NCBI GenBank assembly: GCA_937876435.1
Contig: CALEIL010000026.1
Span: forward strand, 1-8,937
Direction of reading: 5' to 3'
Length of the DNA: 8,937 nucleotides
Source of the DNA: an uncultured Bacteroidota bacterium
GTDB taxonomy: Bacteria; Bacteroidota; Bacteroidia; Chitinophagales; Saprospiraceae
Shown here piece after piece: positions 1-6,368 of this stretch. Position 1 is the first letter of the stretch. The number at the start of each line of letters is the position of its first letter. The notes under the pieces were generated by a model. The model worked only from the letters and a program-made list of their open reading frames with translations. It was not told where the DNA came from and made no database searches. Both the position numbers and the translations under genes were made by a program.

Positions 1-100
1 TTATTGTTACTTATTCACCGAACTATAGTGTGCGGAAATTTAAGTACCTATCAATGTTTTTCAATATATTTTTTGACAGATCAAGGCATGACGACAGTGG

Positions 101-147
101 CCTGCCTGTCATCCTGCCTCTGGCGGTAGTGACAGGCAGGTACCGCC
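101..147. repeat. Interleaved inverted repeats of the CCTGCCTG type
   Basis: CCTGCCTGTCA at 101-111 is a perfect 11-base inverted match to TGACAGGCAGG at 130-140. A second pair, GGCGGTA at 122-128 and TACCGCC at 141-147, is interleaved with it, so one arm of the second pair sits in the loop of the first. CCTGCCT also recurs at 113-119. Short CCTGCCTG/CAGGCAGG repeats are common between genes in Bacteroidota. In RNA the order A-B-A'-B' would allow a pseudoknot or two mutually exclusive hairpins. No function can be assigned. Confidence 0.6.
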
Positions 148-165
148 GGGTAGGTATAGCCGATC

Positions 166-179
166 CCGATGGCCATCGG
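166..179. repeat. 14-bp perfect palindrome
   Basis: CCGATGGCCATCGG is a perfect self-complementary 14-mer. It lies directly before the first copy of the 88-bp direct repeat and overlaps its first four bases. It could be a protein-binding site or part of a degenerate mobile repeat. Nothing nearby decides between these. Confidence 0.5.
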
Positions 180-263
180 AGTTCCATATGGAAATCTCGG
201 ACTCGGAAGTTTATCTCCTGACTGCAGGCAGGGAGGTCTGCGGAGGTGGAAGGAATGGGCATC
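176..263. repeat. 88-bp direct repeat, copy 1
   Basis: This copy aligns without gaps to 355-442, with 12 mismatches in 88 positions by hand count (about 86% identity). It begins with the 12-base palindrome TTCCATATGGAA (182-193). It then has a CTCC...GGAG inverted pair around a CTGCAG core, a TCTGCGGAGGT stretch, and ends with GGGCATC. No reading frame is protected between the copies, so it is a non-coding repeat, possibly a small palindromic intergenic element. Confidence 0.8.
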
Positions 264-307
264 AACCAAACGCGCAAATCGCATAAACCGGCGTAGCCGA
301 CAAACTC

Positions 308-328
308 ATGGGCCGCTCAGCGGCCCAT
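308..328. repeat. Inverted repeat with 10-bp arms
   Basis: ATGGGCCGCT (308-317) is followed by one base and then its exact reverse complement AGCGGCCCAT (319-328). It would form a very GC-rich hairpin with a minimal loop. No T-run follows, so it does not look like an intrinsic terminator. It lies between the two copies of the 88-bp direct repeat. Confidence 0.6.
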
Positions 329-354
329 CAAACATTCTCGCTCAGTTCATCTGG

Positions 355-442
355 TCGGGGTTCCATATGGAAATCTCGGACTCGAAAGTTTACCTCCCGA
401 CTGCAGACAGGGAGGCCTGCGGAGGTTGAGGAGCGGGGCATC
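355..442. repeat. 88-bp direct repeat, copy 2
   Basis: This is the second full copy, offset by 179 bp from the first. It keeps the TTCCATATGGAA palindrome at 361-372. Its internal stem is extended to six pairs: CCTCCC at 393-398 with GGGAGG at 410-415, around an 11-base loop. Most of the internal differences from copy 1 are transitions (A/G or C/T). This suggests divergence after duplication rather than recent expansion. Confidence 0.8.
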
Positions 443-463
443 TGAAGCCGAGATGACAATAAA

Positions 464-503
464 CCGAGCTAAAGTTTACCTCCTGAAGAAAGGGAGGCTG
501 AGA
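464..503. repeat. Degenerate third copy of the repeat core
   Basis: AAAGTTTACCTCCTGA at 471-486 matches the core of the two full copies nearly exactly, and AGGGAGGCT follows at 491-499, with the spacer between them shortened. The stem formed by CCTCC and GGAGG is therefore kept while the loop changed, which suggests the hairpin is the conserved unit. The outer flanks of the repeat are lost. Confidence 0.6.
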
Positions 504-524
504 TTTTTCCACCCCAACTCACCG

Positions 525-564
525 TGTAGTTTTTTCACTACATCAACATGCAGATTACACTACA
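525..564 (+). promoter_or_regulatory. Candidate operator: TGTAGT / CACTACA cluster
   Basis: TGTAGT (525-530) and ACTACA (537-542) form a perfect six-base inverted repeat around a T-rich loop. CACTACA occurs at 536-542 and again at 558-564, exactly 22 bp apart, close to two helical turns. The second copy lies where a Bacteroidota -33 element would be for the -7 box at 586-593, and no TTTG is found there. This would suit an activator-dependent promoter. The arrangement is seen directly; the regulatory role is inferred. Confidence 0.35.
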
Positions 565-585
565 ATCCTATGGAAAGCCCCGTCT

Positions 586-593
586 TACCTTTG
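586..593 (+). promoter_or_regulatory. Candidate -7 promoter element (TACCTTTG)
   Basis: TACCTTTG fits the Bacteroidota housekeeping -7 consensus TAnnTTTG exactly. Transcription would start near 600 and leave a leader of about 50 bases before the pilin gene. No good -33 TTTG lies at the usual distance upstream. Eight-base matches occur by chance, so the call rests mainly on its position before the first gene of the operon. Confidence 0.45.
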
Positions 594-648
594 ATTCGTC
601 AAACAAAGAGTATTGACATTAATCACAAAAAAATAAAAAATTAGAATC

Positions 649-1200
649 ATGAAAAAGCAAATTATTATTGTCGCCTTAGCACTCGTTGCAATCGGATTGG
701 GATCCAACAAGATTTCGGCTCAAAGCAACACAGCCACCACCACCGTCAACATCACCCTGGCTGACGTTATCTCGATAGATCAGACCTCCAGTGCCGCAGC
801 AGGTGGTGTCGTAAACTTCGATTATAGCACGGCAGAAGATTACAACAGCGATCAGACCGTGAATGTCCCCACCAGTTTGGTCGTAACCTCTACCAATACA
901 TTTGATATAGACGTAAAAGCGAATGGGGAGAATTTTGAATTCAATTCCAATAGCATACCCGTTAGTGTATTGACCATTAAGCCCATTACTTCAGGGACCA
1001 CTACTATGAACGGTACACCTTCAGACGTGGTTTTGACCACTACGGACCAAACCTTGATATCTGGAGCTGATTTGGGAAGTGAATTGGTGTTGGAACTGGA
1101 TTATTTTATCCCAGCTGCTAAGGCATCCTCTTCTGATATTTTAGGTAAACCAGAAGGAACTTATACTCAAACCGTTACATATACGGCCACTGCACAGTAA
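649..1200 (+). CDS. Exported pilin-like major subunit candidate
   Basis: This 183-residue protein is probably the shaft subunit of a surface fibre. Residues 1-24 are a standard signal peptide (MKK, a hydrophobic core, then SAQ at the cleavage site) with no lipobox cysteine. The mature part is all beta in character, has no cysteine, and begins with alternating small and hydrophobic residues (TATTTVNITL, residues 28-37) that could act as a donor strand. It ends in GTYTQTVTYTATA, a C-terminal strand pattern typical of small bacterial pilin-like beta-sandwich proteins such as the DUF4402 group. Residues 54-96 align without gaps to residues 368-410 of the long exported protein at 4886-6355. The ATG follows an A-rich leader without Shine-Dalgarno, as is normal in Bacteroidota. 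As first gene, and followed by a stem-loop, it is likely the most highly expressed. The family call is by pattern and is moderate; the pilin role is inferred from context. Confidence 0.75.
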   Translation: MKKQIIIVALALVAIGLGSNKISAQSNTATTTVNITLADVISIDQTSSAAAGGVVNFDYSTAEDYNSDQTVNVPTSLVVTSTNTFDIDVKANGENFEFNSNSIPVSVLTIKPITSGTTTMNGTPSDVVLTTTDQTLISGADLGSELVLELDYFIPAAKASSSDILGKPEGTYTQTVTYTATAQ

Positions 1201-1220
1201 TTTGTAGAAACTTTAATCCC

Positions 1221-1268
1221 AAAAGGTTCCCATAGTGACGTGAATACGTATATTATGGGAATCTTTTG
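1221..1268 (+). terminator. Stem-loop after the pilin gene, possible partial terminator
   Basis: Bases 1221-1234 pair with 1254-1267 as a 14-bp stem, with one G-U pair (1226 with 1262). The loop is 19 bases and contains a possible small inner ACGT/ACGT stem. The 3' side ends in TCTTTTGTTT, giving a U-rich tail. It starts 21 bases after the pilin stop codon and ends 19 bases before the chaperone ATG. Such a structure could stop part of the transcripts, or protect the 3' end of a short pilin mRNA, giving much pilin and less chaperone and usher. Confidence 0.6.
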
Positions 1269-1286
1269 TTTAAACTCGATGCTATA

Positions 1287-2081
1287 ATGCGAACTATCTT
1301 GATCTGTTTCTCACTGATGTTGTCTCTGGTAATCGATATGACAGGTCAGGGGCTTTCGATGTCACCAACCAGGTTGTTCTTTACAGGAAATCCGGGTGAG
1401 ACCATTACCCAGACCGTACGACTGGAGAACCGCAGCGATAAAGAATACACATTAAGTGTAAGCTACAAAGATTGGGAGCGGAATTTGATCGGGAATAAGA
1501 TTTACACCGAACCGGGTTCCCGAAATAATTCCAATGCCTCGTGGGTGTATACGGATCAGAACACAATTAGCATTCCAGCAAATGGCATGTCGGAGGTCCA
1601 GGTCACTATGCAAATTCCTGAGAATGCTTCCCCATTTACTGTGACGAATAGTATGCTTTTCTTTACCCAATTACCACAACAGTCAGATCGCGCAGCCGCC
1701 AGCTCTGGAATTGGGATTGTTACGTTATTTGAGTTTGGCCTTCACGTCTATTATACCCCCCCAGCCAACACACGTGCGAGCCTGGAGATCATAAATATTG
1801 AAGAAGTTTTTATTGGAGATCAAAACAGAAAGATAGCCGTCAATATTTTCAATGATGGAAACACCATTACCGATGCCATCGTAGAATTTGAATTGACAAA
1901 CACCGATTCTGGTGATGAAATGAAATTGAAACCCCAAACCATTTCGATGTTCCCCGAAGCAGAACAAGTCGTCCAGTTTGATATACCTCAAAACATTTCA
2001 GGTAATTTTCTGGGAGTGACTATCATCAAAATCGCGGGTGGCAACGACTTGCGAGTCGGGGAGAAAACCTTTAACTTTTAA
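1287..2081 (+). CDS. PapD-like periplasmic chaperone
   Basis: This 264-residue exported protein resembles fimbrial chaperones, which hold pilin subunits in the periplasm and deliver them to the usher. A signal peptide covers about residues 1-21. Domain 1 (about 22-158) has the PapD-like pattern LSMSPTRLFF, then PGETITQTVRLENRS, ISIPANGMSEVQV, and FEFGLHVYYTPP at the domain boundary (residues 148-159). Domain 2 (about 163-264) is a second Ig-like fold. The total length fits the chaperone family (about 230-260). I chose the ATG at 1287 because the upstream in-frame TTG (1266) lies inside the stem-loop, adds seven charged or polar residues before the signal peptide, and is a rare start. The usher gene begins 7 bases after its stop, so the two are very probably co-translated. 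The fold is fairly sure; the partner proteins are inferred from neighbours. Confidence 0.8.
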   Translation: MRTILICFSLMLSLVIDMTGQGLSMSPTRLFFTGNPGETITQTVRLENRSDKEYTLSVSYKDWERNLIGNKIYTEPGSRNNSNASWVYTDQNTISIPANGMSEVQVTMQIPENASPFTVTNSMLFFTQLPQQSDRAAASSGIGIVTLFEFGLHVYYTPPANTRASLEIINIEEVFIGDQNRKIAVNIFNDGNTITDAIVEFELTNTDSGDEMKLKPQTISMFPEAEQVVQFDIPQNISGNFLGVTIIKIAGGNDLRVGEKTFNF

Positions 2082-2088
2082 TATCGTA

Positions 2089-4875
2089 GTGGCAACAAGA
2101 CGCAACATAAGAACCTACTTTGTGGTATGGCCAATTGCATTGTTCGTCTTGAGCCTGTATACCACGAATGTTACTGCTCAAGGCGCCAGCAATGACATGC
2201 ATGCTTTTTTCGAGTCAGACACCGTATCGGTCGAAATGGGGTCCACCTTTACAAATATTTTGATGCTCGAGAATACCGGTTCTGAAAACATTTCATTTCA
2301 GGGAATGGAGCCAAAAGAGAAATACCCCGGGTTAATTTTTTATCCGCGGACTGAGATTATCCTGAGTCCGGGAGAGAAAAGACGCCTCCCCGTAAAATTT
2401 ATTGCCAATCTGGATTTCCTGAGAACGGTATCTGATTCGATTCAATTCACCGTTTTCTGGAACACTTCTAAGGTGACCACAAATCAAAATATTTCATTTA
2501 TTGTTTCGTGCGCTGATGACAAGCATGTTGTGATTTCTCCGTTTTCCCGTGAAAATTTCCTCCAACCCGGCGTCCCCGAATCTGTCATTCCCATCCTCGT
2601 AGAAAACAGAAGTTACACACCCCGAAATATCAGATTGGAATTTCAATCCATCCCTGATGGCCTAGAAATTTCTCCAAAACAACAAACTATTATTCTGGGT
2701 GGATTGGAACGACAAATGATCGAAATAAAGGTTTCAATTCGCAGATATCAAACCCAGTTCCCCGAATACCAGATAGAAGTCACTGCCTTGGATTTGGAGG
2801 ATGATGAAAAAGTGGGAAATACCAAAATTTACGTCACTGAATTGTCCCATAACCGACAAGTTTCCAGGTATCCAAACTTCGGCCGTACTGGCAATTTTTT
2901 AGAGATGAATTATAGCCAGCACAGCACAGGTTTAAACTATTTGCAGTTCAGAGGTAATACCGAATTCGCTATAGTAGAAAACTTGATTACACGCTTCAAC
3001 CTCCAGGCCGATACTTATCTTCAGGAAGGATTGTACAACCTATATGATACATGGCTTGAGCTGGAACATGAAACAACTAATTTGAGACTGGGCAATATAT
3101 ACGGAAGTGACTATGATTATTCTATATCCGGCCGTGGAGGAAAGCTATCCACTAAATTCAACTCAAATCAGGAACTTGAGATGCTTGCTCTTGAAAACAA
3201 TTATAACCTGTATGGTACTTATTTCCCTCAGAACAAAGGAGCCAAAATGGTGGGCGCTAAATATAAATTTGAGAAACCTAATTCTTTCAAGGGTAAGGTT
3301 TCTTATATTTTTGACCACGACCCGCGGCTTTCGATTAATTCCCATGTGGCAAATTTTCTGTCATCTATTTCCATTCGCCAACAACAAAATTTTGGAATAG
3401 AAGCTGGAATCAGCCATGAAAAAGGCTTGATAGATAACGGCCAGAATCTGGGTGCAACGATAGGGATGAACTATGAGATGAATAGGGGAGCCTGGAATTT
3501 TCAATCTCTTAATTCGTATGCTACTCGAAGTTATGCCGGTTTGAGCCGAGGGTCATTTGACATAAGCCAAAGAATTAATCGTGAACTTCGAGGTCATAAA
3601 AGGGTATTCCTTCAGTACCAGAACTCCCAGATCCAACCCGAATACCTGAATTTCCAAAGCCAGCCGGAATATGTCCGACCCAATTATTTTTATAGTACCC
3701 AAGCGCTCAAATCGGGTTTTCAATTTTCAGCACAGGATTGGAATTTTGTGTTTTCACCCCAGGTACTAAACCAAAAAAGTACCTTTAATGACAATAGTCA
3801 CGAGCTCCTGGCATATCGACTCCACGCACATACCGGGACTTCATTTGGGAATCATGGTTTCACACTGGCAACTGAATATTCATACGCCAGGAAGGATAAT
3901 GAAAGGGATTGGTTTCACGGAGGTCGCGTGAATATGTCGTATCGGTTGGGAAGATTAACAGTCAATGGTTCAGCCCAATGGAATCCCAATAATGTGATAG
4001 ATTTGAATTCATATTACCTGGACGATCAAAATTTTGTCAATTACCATTTGTATACCGGATATGATTTCCAATTGTGGAATAAGGCAATTTCCGGAGCGGC
4101 ATCGGTAGGGATAACCTACTCCGAACTTTACCAAAGCATCAACAACAATGGAATGGTCAACTTGGAATACAAAATTTCGCCATTCTGGTCAGCAACCGGG
4201 TATTTTAATATTTCCGAATACAGAGCGATTGTGTCAGAAGGTTTCCGCGGGAGTAATTACCAGGTCCGATTTGGCGTGAAGAAATACTTCGCTGTAGGTA
4301 CCAGCCCTGGTAATTACAGGGTAAGCTTTGTAGTGTTTGCGGATGCTAATTTCAATACCAGGCTGGATAAAGACGAAGAAGTTCTTGGCAATGAAGTGGT
4401 CAAACTCAATGAACATGTAGCCATTACCGATGAGAACGGCAAGGTCACCTTTCAGAATGTTCCCAAAGGCAGTTATACGGTTACCATTCAGGAACGAACG
4501 GGGTCTCATAAAACAATGGAACCTTTGTTGGTCAATCAAAATATAAAAATGGAATTGGGCATCAGCGAAAACGTTCGAGTTTCCGGCAAGTTATCGGAAG
4601 TACGGCAACCCTACGATGATTTAGATACCGATGTACGGGGAGTGGTGGTGTATGCCAGAACCGACGATGGTGAGGTACTTAAAACCATGGTCAACCGCGA
4701 CTATGAATTTGAATTTTATCTGCAATATGGCACCTATGAAATTTACATTGAAAATGATCAGTTCAGCTTTATTAATCCGGTTCAAACCATCATCCTGGAC
4801 GAAGATGTTGATCCGGAATTCCTGGTTTTTGAGTACAAGAAGAAGAATACAACAATTAAGGTAAAAACGTTTTAA
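2089..4875 (+). CDS. Usher-like outer-membrane barrel protein
   Basis: This 928-residue exported protein probably exports and assembles the fibre subunits. After a long signal peptide (about 1-31, ending TAQ) come two Ig-like domains (about 36-138 and 145-250). A region of some 480 residues (about 255-734) follows, with alternating aromatic and polar residues typical of outer-membrane beta strands, including LRLGN at 332-336 and GRGG at 348-351, and a last strand ending KKYF. Next is an SdrD-B or carboxypeptidase-regulatory-like domain (745 to about 815) with the calcium-loop-like stretch DANFNTRLDKDEE (752-764), and a final beta-sandwich (about 823-928). The barrel size is close to that of classical ushers, but the N-terminal domains differ from the usual usher N-terminal domain. 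I prefer the GTG at 2089 because it gives a proper signal peptide 7 bases after the chaperone stop; the GTG at 2038 would overlap the chaperone gene. There is no long match to a classical usher, so the function rests on position and architecture. Confidence 0.65.
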   Translation: MATRRNIRTYFVVWPIALFVLSLYTTNVTAQGASNDMHAFFESDTVSVEMGSTFTNILMLENTGSENISFQGMEPKEKYPGLIFYPRTEIILSPGEKRRLPVKFIANLDFLRTVSDSIQFTVFWNTSKVTTNQNISFIVSCADDKHVVISPFSRENFLQPGVPESVIPILVENRSYTPRNIRLEFQSIPDGLEISPKQQTIILGGLERQMIEIKVSIRRYQTQFPEYQIEVTALDLEDDEKVGNTKIYVTELSHNRQVSRYPNFGRTGNFLEMNYSQHSTGLNYLQFRGNTEFAIVENLITRFNLQADTYLQEGLYNLYDTWLELEHETTNLRLGNIYGSDYDYSISGRGGKLSTKFNSNQELEMLALENNYNLYGTYFPQNKGAKMVGAKYKFEKPNSFKGKVSYIFDHDPRLSINSHVANFLSSISIRQQQNFGIEAGISHEKGLIDNGQNLGATIGMNYEMNRGAWNFQSLNSYATRSYAGLSRGSFDISQRINRELRGHKRVFLQYQNSQIQPEYLNFQSQPEYVRPNYFYSTQALKSGFQFSAQDWNFVFSPQVLNQKSTFNDNSHELLAYRLHAHTGTSFGNHGFTLATEYSYARKDNERDWFHGGRVNMSYRLGRLTVNGSAQWNPNNVIDLNSYYLDDQNFVNYHLYTGYDFQLWNKAISGAASVGITYSELYQSINNNGMVNLEYKISPFWSATGYFNISEYRAIVSEGFRGSNYQVRFGVKKYFAVGTSPGNYRVSFVVFADANFNTRLDKDEEVLGNEVVKLNEHVAITDENGKVTFQNVPKGSYTVTIQERTGSHKTMEPLLVNQNIKMELGISENVRVSGKLSEVRQPYDDLDTDVRGVVVYARTDDGEVLKTMVNRDYEFEFYLQYGTYEIYIENDQFSFINPVQTIILDEDVDPEFLVFEYKKKNTTIKVKTF

Positions 4876-4885
4876 TAACTGACGT

Positions 4886-6355
4886 ATGAAAGTATTGGCC
4901 GGAATAATTGTCGGATTTGTCATCCTGATGGCCTCTCCAGGAGCCATCATTGCTCAAGATGTGTATATCTCCTTACCGGCCAGTAATATATTTAGTCGTT
5001 CGGAATATAATACCATAGAAAATGTGTTAAATACCAATGGGTATGATCAATGGAGAAAACTTTTAGGGTTACTTGGTATTGCATTGTTAGCAGAAAGTCC
5101 AAATTTTTCAAGTACTCAGAGTTCTTTTAGAATAGATACTGAGAAAACCCTTCCTACGAACGTATTACAATGGCAATTAAGCACTATCGGTGGAAGTACA
5201 AACATCCAGGGTGGCTCAATTCCAGGTTATAATACCTTTGGTTCGGGTGAACAGACCTGGTTTAATCTGAGTCTACTTTCGATAGGCATTGGTTCGGACT
5301 ATTCGCCTGGGAATGTGGCATTTAAATTTAGAATAGCAGCCAGTAATTTTATCAACTACGCTTTCCATGCAGGGAACTATACATTGCCTGTTGTCCAAAA
5401 CTACGGTACCCCGAGCTCTATTCTTGAATCCAATATTATTTTTAGCCCTGCCTCTTTTAATATGATCCTCTCAATTCCTGCATCCATTGCGTGGTTATCG
5501 GGAGAAGCTTCAATTTTTTTTGAGATTACTTCATTAAATCAATATCGGTCAGCATCCGAGCACATATTAGGAGACATAGGGGGTGCTGAGCTGGGCCACA
5601 CGGTTGATTTTGACCTTCGTGCCAGGGCTGCATCGCCCAACATCCAATTCACGTCTTCCAAGAATGTGCAAGGGACCAGAAATATATCGCTGATACGGTT
5701 GGGTAGTACCAATTCCCACTTAACAACCAGCGCTTTGTCTGCAAACTGGCAAGATTTTACGATTTCTCCATTCGAAATTCAGGTAGGCAACAGAACCAAC
5801 TTTACCCAGGAACTGTCCATTTCAGCCAATGATTTCAAAAATCATTTTTTTGAGGCGGGAACATACACTTTCCAATTGATCAGGGACGCCAGAAGCCTGG
5901 ATAATTCCGCGTCGAACATGCAAACCACCGACGTGAGCATCGTGGTGCCAGCCCTTTCGGAAATCAGTATCGGATCCAGTGGTCAAACGGTCAATTTTAG
6001 TTTCAATTCGCCAGCGCACTACACTCAGGGTCAATCAAAAGTGATCCCCGGGCATTTGCGATTGTCGAATAACGAGGATTTTGAATTGTACGTAAAATCC
6101 AGTACCAGTTACTTTGCCAAATCAGGAATTCAAAGCGACGTGGCCTCAAGCACTTTGCATGTGGGACTCGGTCAGAATCCCGATAACCTACCTTTGAGTA
6201 CCATCCCTCAAAAGATTATTTCCAATGGGAATCCCGTGCTGGATCAGGAGATTGATATACGATATACGATACCCCCACAAAAAGCTCAAAGTCTGCTGGA
6301 TAAAGAGAAAACTGGGTACACCATCGACGTGATTTATAGTTTTACTGCTCTTTAA
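4886..6355 (+). CDS. Multi-domain subunit, probable fibre tip or adhesin
   Basis: This 489-residue exported protein has a signal peptide of about 24 residues (ending IIAQ) and no cysteine. It appears to be three beta domains in tandem. Domain 1 (about 25-171) and domain 2 (about 172-335) share an ending of the form F-x-N-x-x-F-x-A-G-x-Y-T at identical spacing (155-166 and 317-328). Domain 3 (about 346-489) resembles the small pilin of the same operon: residues 368-410 align ungapped to pilin 54-96 with 11 identities, and both end with Y-x-I-P, a K-A pair, G-(T)-Y-T and a final TA. An adhesin region followed by a pilin domain is the usual layout of a fibre tip protein such as FimH. It starts 10 bases after the usher stop, so it is in the same operon. 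What domains 1 and 2 bind cannot be told. I do not recognise a named family. Confidence 0.65.
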   Translation: MKVLAGIIVGFVILMASPGAIIAQDVYISLPASNIFSRSEYNTIENVLNTNGYDQWRKLLGLLGIALLAESPNFSSTQSSFRIDTEKTLPTNVLQWQLSTIGGSTNIQGGSIPGYNTFGSGEQTWFNLSLLSIGIGSDYSPGNVAFKFRIAASNFINYAFHAGNYTLPVVQNYGTPSSILESNIIFSPASFNMILSIPASIAWLSGEASIFFEITSLNQYRSASEHILGDIGGAELGHTVDFDLRARAASPNIQFTSSKNVQGTRNISLIRLGSTNSHLTTSALSANWQDFTISPFEIQVGNRTNFTQELSISANDFKNHFFEAGTYTFQLIRDARSLDNSASNMQTTDVSIVVPALSEISIGSSGQTVNFSFNSPAHYTQGQSKVIPGHLRLSNNEDFELYVKSSTSYFAKSGIQSDVASSTLHVGLGQNPDNLPLSTIPQKIISNGNPVLDQEIDIRYTIPPQKAQSLLDKEKTGYTIDVIYSFTAL

Positions 6356-6368
6356 TCGAATCAAAGTT

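Larger units (their letters stand above)
1..648. other. Gene-free, palindrome-rich leader region
   Basis: I see no convincing gene here. The open frames in this stretch lack recognisable domains, overlap one another on both strands, and run through the two copies of the direct repeat, so they are best read as chance. The stretch instead holds several inverted repeats (101-147, 166-179, 182-193, 308-328, 361-372, 525-542), an 88-bp direct repeat and a probable promoter for the downstream operon. The first 90 bases are AT-rich and show nothing. The part from about 100 to 445 is visibly richer in G and C than the bases on either side. Confidence 0.7.

Noticed and set aside
176..445. tRNA gene, suggested by GTTCCA near GGAAATC
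   Set aside because: There is no T-loop of the GGTTCRANYCC type, no anticodon arm of correct spacing and no acceptor stem. The signal is the TTCCATATGGAA palindrome.
176..503. CRISPR array
   Set aside because: The repeats are 88 bp and diverged, the spacing is irregular, and no regular spacers exist.
23..644. Several open frames of 63-86 codons on both strands in the leader region
   Set aside because: They overlap one another, run through the direct repeats in different frames, have no domain or signal features, and have poor starts. The repeat copies do not preserve any reading frame.
1266..1286. TTG at 1266 as start of the chaperone gene
   Set aside because: It lies inside the 3' arm of the stem-loop and would add residues before an otherwise normal signal peptide that begins at the ATG at 1287.
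2038..2088. GTG at 2038 as start of the usher-like gene
   Set aside because: It would overlap the chaperone coding region by 44 bases and put a polar stretch before the signal peptide. The GTG at 2089 gives a normal exported N-terminus.
649..6355. Type V (FimA/Mfa) pilus locus
   Set aside because: No subunit has a lipoprotein signal with a lipobox cysteine, and a PapD-like chaperone and a large barrel protein are present, which type V pili do not use.
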